DNA of 8,820 nt, taken from contig CAKUXN010000023.1 in the NCBI GenBank assembly GCA_934700415.1, positions 1 through 8,820 of the forward strand, read 5' to 3'. The position numbers were made by a program, and so were the translations under genes. The notes under the pieces were generated by a model, which was not told the origin of the DNA, did no database searches, and was given only the letters and a program-made list of their open reading frames with translations. Shown piece after piece: positions 5,891 to 8,820 of the stretch. Within the stretch, counting starts at the first letter, position 1, and each line of letters opens with the position of its first letter. Source of the DNA: an uncultured Candidatus Saccharibacteria bacterium (GTDB taxonomy: Bacteria > Patescibacteriota > Saccharimonadia > Saccharimonadales > Saccharimonadaceae).

Positions 5891-6368
5891 GTTTTTTCTT
5901 TCCTATTTTCAGAGTTAATTCATAAATAATTGAGAAGATAAAGGCGAAGGCAAGTCCACCGAGAACATCGGTAAGCTGGTGTTTGTCGGCAAGAATGCGG
6001 CCAGTACAGGTGAGGGAAAGAAGCACTAACATGAGAATTTCGGCTACGAATTGAAGAGATTTTTGCTTGACATATTTGCTGAGATTAAGTGTAGTAAGGA
6101 AGAAAATGGTAGCTACTACCATGACATGGGTAGAAGGGAAGCTAGGTTCGCCAGAACCGTCGGGGCGAGTATTTAAAATCCAGACTTTATCGAAAATAAA
6201 ATAAGTGATCACCATGAGGACGAGCGGAATCGGCATCAAAAGAAGACGTTTGTCGACTTTTTTGATGGATTTTCGCGTGATCCATTGGTAAAGGCCGAGG
6301 CAAGCGAAAACCGCAAGTACGACGAATGAAGTTAATAATATGATGTCAGTTATTTTGTCCCATTGCAT
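5871..6368 (-). CDS. PAP2-family membrane phosphatase
   Basis: A 165-residue membrane protein with the PAP2 phosphatase signature: KVWILNTRP (K61, R68, P69), FPSTH (P78-H81) and GRILADKHQLTD (R124, H130, D134), matching KX6RP, PSxH and RX5HX3D. About five hydrophobic segments are visible (roughly 7-29, 42-59, 82-96, 108-123, 133-152). Relatives dephosphorylate lipid phosphates such as undecaprenyl diphosphate or phosphatidic acid at the membrane; which applies here is not known. A longer frame back to 6449 is open, but its first 27 residues are polar, come from intergenic repeat sequence and precede the promoter. The ATG at 6368 sits 6 nt after TGTTACAAT and is chosen as the leaderless start. 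It is co-transcribed with the HIT gene. A role in recycling the lipid carrier for cell wall synthesis, alongside the FemAB genes, is only a guess. Confidence 0.9.
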   Translation of the reverse strand: MQWDKITDIILLTSFVVLAVFACLGLYQWITRKSIKKVDKRLLLMPIPLVLMVITYFIFDKVWILNTRPDGSGEPSFPSTHVMVVATIFFLTTLNLSKYVKQKSLQFVAEILMLVLLSLTCTGRILADKHQLTDVLGGLAFAFIFSIIYELTLKIGKKKHEQYIR

Positions 6369-6374
6369 AAGTTT

Positions 6375-6383
6375 ATTGTAACA
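6375..6383 (-). promoter_or_regulatory. Extended -10 promoter of the PAP2-HIT operon
   Basis: TGTTACAAT on the minus strand, spacer AAACTT (6 nt), then ATG. It decides the start at 6368 over the longer open frame. Confidence 0.65.
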
Positions 6384-6413
6384 CAAAAAAGTTTTTGGAG
6401 TTTTTTGTTTTTT

Positions 6414-6431
6414 TGGTACACCTGACAGGAT
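6414..6431 (-). repeat. Partial copy of the tRNA-Arg 3' end
   Basis: Plus-strand TGGTACACCTGACAGGAT matches the tRNA-Arg 3' end at 6560-6577 at 17 of 18 positions, including the encoded CCA. A further match, CGAACCTAC (6488-6496), continues into the T-arm after an interruption of 56 bp. It could be an attachment-site duplicate or a decayed second tRNA gene. Confidence 0.6.
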
Positions 6432-6487
6432 GACGACTTCACTCGCCACGTTCGTTTCGTCTAGACCTCGCGCTAACGCGCTCGGTG
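6432..6487. other. GC-rich palindromic insert splitting the tRNA-Arg T-arm copy
   Basis: These 56 bp separate the two halves of the tRNA-Arg 3' copy at the T-loop (GGAT / CGAACC). The stretch is richer in G and C than its surroundings and holds GTCTAGAC and the hairpin GCGC-TAAC-GCGC. Its right end CGCTCGGTG resembles the right end (CGCTCGATG) of the insert beside tRNA-Ser. No ORF is seen in it. Confidence 0.4.
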
Positions 6488-6524
6488 CGAACCTACAGTT
6501 CTCGTCCTATCAAGTATTATAACA

Positions 6525-6547
6525 ATAAAAAAGACCCTCTGGGTCTT
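6525..6547 (-). terminator. Terminator of tRNA-Arg (possibly bidirectional)
   Basis: A perfect 7-bp stem AAGACCC/GGGTCTT (6531-6537 with 6541-6547) around TCT. On the minus strand it is followed by TTTTTTATTG. It lies 13 nt past the tRNA-Arg CCA end. On the plus strand the tail CTTTTATTTTT is also T-rich. Confidence 0.85.
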
Positions 6548-6559
6548 CTTTTATTTTTA

Positions 6560-6636
6560 TGGTACACCCGACAGGATTCGAACCTACGACCTTTTGCTCC
6601 GCAAGCAAACGCTCTATCCAGCTGAGCTACGGGTGC
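6560..6636 (-). tRNA. tRNA-Arg (anticodon GCG)
   Basis: 77 nt including an encoded CCA. Acceptor stem GCACCCG/CGGGTGT with discriminator A, D-arm TAGCTCAGCTGGATAGAGC, anticodon arm TTTGC-TTGCGGA-GCAAA, variable loop AGGTC and T-arm GTAGG-TTCGAAT-CCTGT. The 7-nt loop puts GCG at positions 34-36, reading CGC (and CGU by wobble). Most bacteria use ACG modified to inosine for these codons, so GCG is unusual. Two extended -10 candidates lie upstream: TGGTATAAT (6716-6708) and TGTTATAAA (6661-6653). A perfect 9-bp hairpin sits 4 nt before the 5' end. Confidence 0.95.
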
Positions 6637-6640
6637 ATAT

Positions 6641-6666
6641 GTGGATGTTTAGTTTATAACATCCAC
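6641..6666. other. Perfect 9-bp inverted repeat just upstream of tRNA-Arg
   Basis: GTGGATGTT (6641-6649) and AACATCCAC (6658-6666) with an 8-nt loop. On the minus strand it would be a stem in the 5' leader of pre-tRNA-Arg, if transcription starts at the distal promoter. It has no T-run, so it is not a terminator. The proximal -10 candidate TGTTATAAA lies inside it, so it might instead be an operator. Confidence 0.4.
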
Positions 6667-6707
6667 CTAGAAATTAAATGAGCATCACTTTTTACGGTGA
6701 CGGTTTT

Positions 6708-6716
6708 ATTATACCA
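6708..6716 (-). promoter_or_regulatory. Distal extended -10 promoter of tRNA-Arg
   Basis: TGGTATAAT on the minus strand; transcription would start near 6701, leaving a leader of about 65 nt before the tRNA. Confidence 0.5.
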
Positions 6717-6753
6717 TATTTTTAGGTTTTGTGTGGATTTTTCTGTAAATTTA

Positions 6754-6762
6754 TGTTAGGAT
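6754..6762 (+). promoter_or_regulatory. Candidate -10 promoter of tRNA-Ser
   Basis: TGTTAGGAT followed by 7 nt (TATAGGT) and the first base of the tRNA. The box is weak, but the spacing equals that of the leaderless protein genes and would start transcription at tRNA position 1. Confidence 0.4.
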
Positions 6763-6769
6763 TATAGGT

Positions 6770-6859
6770 GGAAGCGTGGCCGAGTGGTTGAAGGCGCACG
6801 ACTCGAAATCGTGTAGGGTCGCAAGACTCTCGGAGGTTCGAATCCCCTCGCTTCCGCCA
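6770..6859 (+). tRNA. tRNA-Ser (anticodon CGA)
   Basis: 90 nt with encoded CCA. Acceptor stem GGAAGCG/CGCTTCC with discriminator G, anticodon arm CACGA-CTCGAAA-TCGTG giving CGA at 34-36 (reads UCG), a long class II variable arm (TAGGGTCGCAAGACTCT) and T-arm GGAGG-TTCGAAT-CCCCT. The long variable arm and G73 are serine features. It is divergent from tRNA-Arg, 133 bp away. Confidence 0.97.
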
Positions 6860-6875
6860 TGTTCTTTCAGAACAT
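6859..6875 (+). other. Perfect 7-bp hairpin directly after tRNA-Ser
   Basis: ATGTTCT-TTC-AGAACAT begins at the last base of the CCA. It is followed by CTCAAAAATA, not a T-run, so it is not a standard terminator. It separates the tRNA from the copied 3' end and may guide 3' processing. Confidence 0.4.
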
Positions 6876-6913
6876 CTCAAAAATAGGGATTGCGAATCTC
6901 TCTTCGCTCGATG

Positions 6914-6936
6914 CGAATCCCCTCGCTTCCGCCATG
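6914..6936 (+). repeat. Direct repeat of the tRNA-Ser 3' end
   Basis: These 23 bp are identical to 6839-6861, from CGAA of the T-loop through the acceptor 3' strand, CCA and TG, at a distance of 75 bp. An exact tRNA 3'-end duplicate is the usual mark of an integration (att) site, but only about 50 bp lie between the copies. Confidence 0.8.
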
Positions 6937-6944
6937 ATACTCAG

Positions 6945-6966
6945 TAGCTCTTTGGGGCTATTTTTT
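6945..6966 (+). terminator. Terminator of the tRNA-Ser transcript
   Basis: TAGCTC (6945-6950), loop TTTG, GGGCTA (6955-6960), then TTTTTT (6961-6966); the stem includes one G-T pair. It overlaps the stop codon and last codons of the converging cofE-like gene. The tRNA-Ser transcript would then include the copied 3' end. Confidence 0.75.
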
Positions 6967-7689
6967 GGTTTCAGGTAAAACTGAAATAAGTGGAGAATAG
7001 AGATCTGCGTCTGGTTCAATTTTAAAATCGTCCATTGAGGCTGAATCGGAAAAAGGAATGCTTTGGTAGTCGTGTAAAATGACGATTGGAGTGCACTCAT
7101 TGCTTTCACCCATTAAAAGTACTGCCATGCCGGTGAGTGGATCAATAAGATTTACTTTTGTAATATGCATATTGCGGCCAAACAAATCTGGCTTGCCACG
7201 GATATCTTTTAGGGGCTCGACGCCTGCTAGCCCAATAGTAATGCCTGTCACGCCCCACCTTAAAGGCGTAGTGTGAGAATCAGTCGCAATGACGCCTAGG
7301 CGTTTAATATTGTGTTTTTTCATGAGATACTGACGAATCTCTTGGCATAAGGCGTCGATGCTGGTCGGCCACATGACGTAATATCCATCGGCGTTGGACT
7401 CGTCAATGCCGGCAGCTGGTATCAAGACATTTTGAGTTACAGTGAGATTGACATGGAAATCGCCAGTTTTATTTTCATAGGCGAGGTAGCGGTCCGCTTC
7501 TTTTTGAATTAGCTCCTCTTTTTGCATTTCACCAATTTTAACTGTGTGGCCTTGATGGATGCTGAGAATTTTTGATGTGATGAAGATGATGTCGCCATCT
7601 TGAACTACAAGAGAATCAATAATGTCGTAAATGTCGTCTTTGGGTGGACGAATGATGCGCGTTTTAACTGGGGTAAAATCTAATTTCAT
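6958..7689 (-). CDS. CofE-like F420-0:gamma-glutamyl ligase family protein
   Basis: A 243-residue protein of the CofE family (PF01996-type fold), whose characterised members add gamma-linked glutamate to coenzyme F420-0 using GTP. Family signatures: DGDIIFITSKILSIHQG (about 32-48), AAGIDESNADGYYVMWP (about 91-108, matching GIDxSN), ATDSHTTPLRWGVTGITIGLAG (about 135-156) and PLKDIRGKPDLFGR. The length fits stand-alone CofE. No other F420 gene is in the window, so a role in F420 synthesis is not supported; it may glutamylate another substrate. The start is the ATG 7 nt after TGATATAAT. That -10 box is one half of an 18-bp palindrome whose other half serves the divergent Fic gene. The 3' end overlaps the tRNA-Ser terminator. 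Family membership is confident, biochemical role is not. Confidence 0.88.
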   Translation of the reverse strand: MKLDFTPVKTRIIRPPKDDIYDIIDSLVVQDGDIIFITSKILSIHQGHTVKIGEMQKEELIQKEADRYLAYENKTGDFHVNLTVTQNVLIPAAGIDESNADGYYVMWPTSIDALCQEIRQYLMKKHNIKRLGVIATDSHTTPLRWGVTGITIGLAGVEPLKDIRGKPDLFGRNMHITKVNLIDPLTGMAVLLMGESNECTPIVILHDYQSIPFSDSASMDDFKIEPDADLYSPLISVLPETKK

Positions 7690-7696
7690 ATCTTAT

Positions 7697-7714
7697 ATTA
7701 TATCATGATATAAT
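7697..7714. promoter_or_regulatory. Palindromic divergent promoter between cofE-like and Fic genes
   Basis: ATTATATCATGATATAAT is a perfect 18-bp palindrome made of two back-to-back extended -10 boxes (TGATATAAT on each strand). The minus box ends 7 nt before the cofE-like ATG; the plus box ends 9 nt before the Fic ATG. Two polymerases could not occupy it at once, and it is also a good dimeric operator shape. Confidence 0.75.
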
Positions 7715-7723
7715 GAAAGTAAG

Positions 7724-8761
7724 ATGGAGGCAGAGAAACGAATTGAGATTTACCAGGGTGCAGAAGGGGAAGTTGTTTTTGATGTAGACGCGGAAGGAGA
7801 AACGATTTGGGCGACGCAGGAGCAGATGGCGGCAGTTTTTGACACGGATCTGTCCGTTATATCGCGCCATTTAAAAAATATTTACGCAGAGGGCGAGCTG
7901 ACAGAAGGCCCAACTATTGCAAAAAATGCAAGAGTTCAAAATCAGACCACTAAGGAAAACTTAGTTGTTCGGAAAGAAGGGAACCGTATAGTACGGCGTA
8001 AGATTAAAATATATAATCTTGACGCGATTATTTCGGTAGGATACAGAGTAAATTCGAAAAAGGCGACACAGTTTCGGGTATGGGCGACAAGCGTACTAAG
8101 ACGTTATTTGACGGATGGTTTAGCGATAAATCAACGGCGATTGGAAGCCCTGGCGGAAAAACGGGAGGTACAAAAGCTCCACAACGTAGAAAATATGATG
8201 GGGATTGTGCGGAGATTGACGGCGCGACTAGAACTTGACGCTAGTGAAGCAACTGGAATTCTTGAGGTAATTTCTCGATACACAGGAAGCTTTAAAACTT
8301 TGGCAGAGTACGATGATGGCAGAATTGATCTTAGATTTATGAACCGAGCCAAAAAGGGCAGGGAATTAACCTTAGAGATGTGCGATAAAGCAGTTTCGCA
8401 ACTTCGTAAAAGCGTACACGGCTCAGAACTGTTCGGCAAAAAACGAAGCGGCGCTTTCGATGGTAGTGTCACGGCAATTTTTCAAAGTTTCAACGGCGAA
8501 GAGCTATATAAAACTGTACCAGAAAAGGCGGCCAATTTATTATATTTTGTGATTAAAGATCATCCTTTTTATGATGGAAATAAAAGAATCGGTGCGCTTT
8601 TGTTTGTATTATTCTTGACGATGAATAATTATCATTTGGCAGAGAATGGAGAAACAAAAATTTCGGACCGTGCACTTACAGCACTAGCGCTTCTGATTGC
8701 TGAAAGTGAGCCAAAAGAAAAGGATTTAATTGTGAGTCTGGTTTGCAAACTATTAGAGTAA
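7724..8761 (+). CDS. RhuM-Fic protein: N-terminal RhuM/HTH-like region with C-terminal Fic domain
   Basis: A 345-residue two-part protein. The N-terminal half has the RhuM-family layout: WATQEQMAAVFDTDLSVISRHLKNIYAEGEL (about 29-59, resembling a helix-turn-helix), then IYNLDAIISVGYRVNSKKATQFRVWATSVLRRYL (about 96-129). The C-terminal domain carries the full Fic signature HPFYDGNKR (H280-R288), with the catalytic histidine and the phosphate-anchoring DGNKR, so AMP transfer (or another nucleotidyl or phosphoryl transfer) to a protein target is expected from the family. No clear [S/T]xxxE[G/N] inhibitory helix was found, and no small antitoxin ORF adjoins it. It is transcribed divergently from the cofE-like gene from a palindromic promoter, with the ATG 9 nt after the -10 box and no good ribosome binding site. 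Autoregulation through the N-terminal part is inference. The target is unknown. Confidence 0.9.
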   Translation: MEAEKRIEIYQGAEGEVVFDVDAEGETIWATQEQMAAVFDTDLSVISRHLKNIYAEGELTEGPTIAKNARVQNQTTKENLVVRKEGNRIVRRKIKIYNLDAIISVGYRVNSKKATQFRVWATSVLRRYLTDGLAINQRRLEALAEKREVQKLHNVENMMGIVRRLTARLELDASEATGILEVISRYTGSFKTLAEYDDGRIDLRFMNRAKKGRELTLEMCDKAVSQLRKSVHGSELFGKKRSGAFDGSVTAIFQSFNGEELYKTVPEKAANLLYFVIKDHPFYDGNKRIGALLFVLFLTMNNYHLAENGETKISDRALTALALLIAESEPKEKDLIVSLVCKLLE

Positions 8762-8783
8762 TGGTTTTATTTTAAAGGAAAGG

Positions 8784-8792
8784 TGATAAAAT
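8784..8792 (+). promoter_or_regulatory. Candidate extended -10 promoter after the Fic gene
   Basis: TGATAAAAT lies 22 nt after the Fic stop. Transcription would start near 8799. No ATG follows within the window, so the next unit is either a leadered gene or an RNA gene beyond the edge. Confidence 0.35.
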
Positions 8793-8820
8793 TAGATTAA
8801 GGAAAAGCGCGGTAAATCAC

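Noticed and set aside
6369..6449. 27-codon N-terminal extension of the PAP2 protein
   Set aside because: It lies upstream of the promoter, encodes polar sequence out of keeping with a PAP2 N-terminus, and part of it comes from the tRNA 3'-copy repeat.
6859..6875. Hairpin after tRNA-Ser as its terminator
   Set aside because: It is followed by CTCAAAAATA rather than a T-run; the hairpin with TTTTTT at 6945-6966 fits better.
8131..8472. 113-codon minus-strand ORF inside the Fic gene
   Set aside because: Low-complexity Ser/Leu/Arg sequence antisense to a clear domain; no start signals.
1..8820. CRISPR array, rRNA, replication origin or prophage module
   Set aside because: No spaced direct repeats, rRNA motifs, DnaA-box cluster or phage genes were seen on either strand.

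Overview
The window looks like a piece of a small-genome bacterium of the Candidate Phyla Radiation (Patescibacteria), most likely Saccharibacteria (TM7). That placement is an inference from gene content: two adjacent FemAB-type peptidoglycan-bridge genes, an orphan CofE-like ligase, a minimal PAP2-HIT pair, an IS1634-type transposase fragment and a RhuM-Fic protein, packed tightly. All frames read with the standard code; no in-frame UGA is needed, which argues against Gracilibacteria or Absconditabacteria (SR1).

Layout, left to right. 1-1201 (minus): the 5' end of one FemAB-like gene, then a complete one. 1202-1418: intergenic, with a foldable segment ending in a T-run. 1419-1634 (plus): N-terminal fragment of an IS1634-type transposase, whose 3' end overlaps the terminator of the converging gene. 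1663-2367 (minus): a tyrosine-rich helical protein of unknown function with an unusually strong promoter and ribosome binding site. 2464-5214 (minus): valS, with two unusual insertions. 5266-5481 (plus): a short ORF, possibly a gene remnant, with its own terminator. 5510-6368 (minus): PAP2 phosphatase and HIT protein, overlapping by 20 nt. 6414-6966: a tRNA island with tRNA-Arg(GCG) on minus and tRNA-Ser(CGA) on plus, each followed by a partial copy of its own 3' end. 6958-7689 (minus): CofE-like ligase. 7724-8761 (plus): RhuM-Fic protein, divergent from cofE across an 18-bp perfect palindrome.

The strongest window-wide signal is in the 5' ends. Almost every first gene has an extended -10 box (TGnTATAAT or close) ending only 6-7 nt before its ATG, so the start codon should be the first nucleotides of the mRNA. 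This corrects two start codons (FemAB at 1152 rather than 1158; PAP2 at 6368 rather than 6449) and leaves no room for a T-box or riboswitch before valS. The exception is the unknown gene at 1663-2367, which has a TTGACT-17-TATAAT promoter, a leader of about 38 nt and a perfect AAGGAGG.

The second signal is at the tRNA genes. Both 3'-end copies appear broken at the T-loop (GGAT(T) / CGAA) by inserts sharing the right-hand end CGCTCGRTG, which could be footprints of a small element that targets tRNA T-loops.
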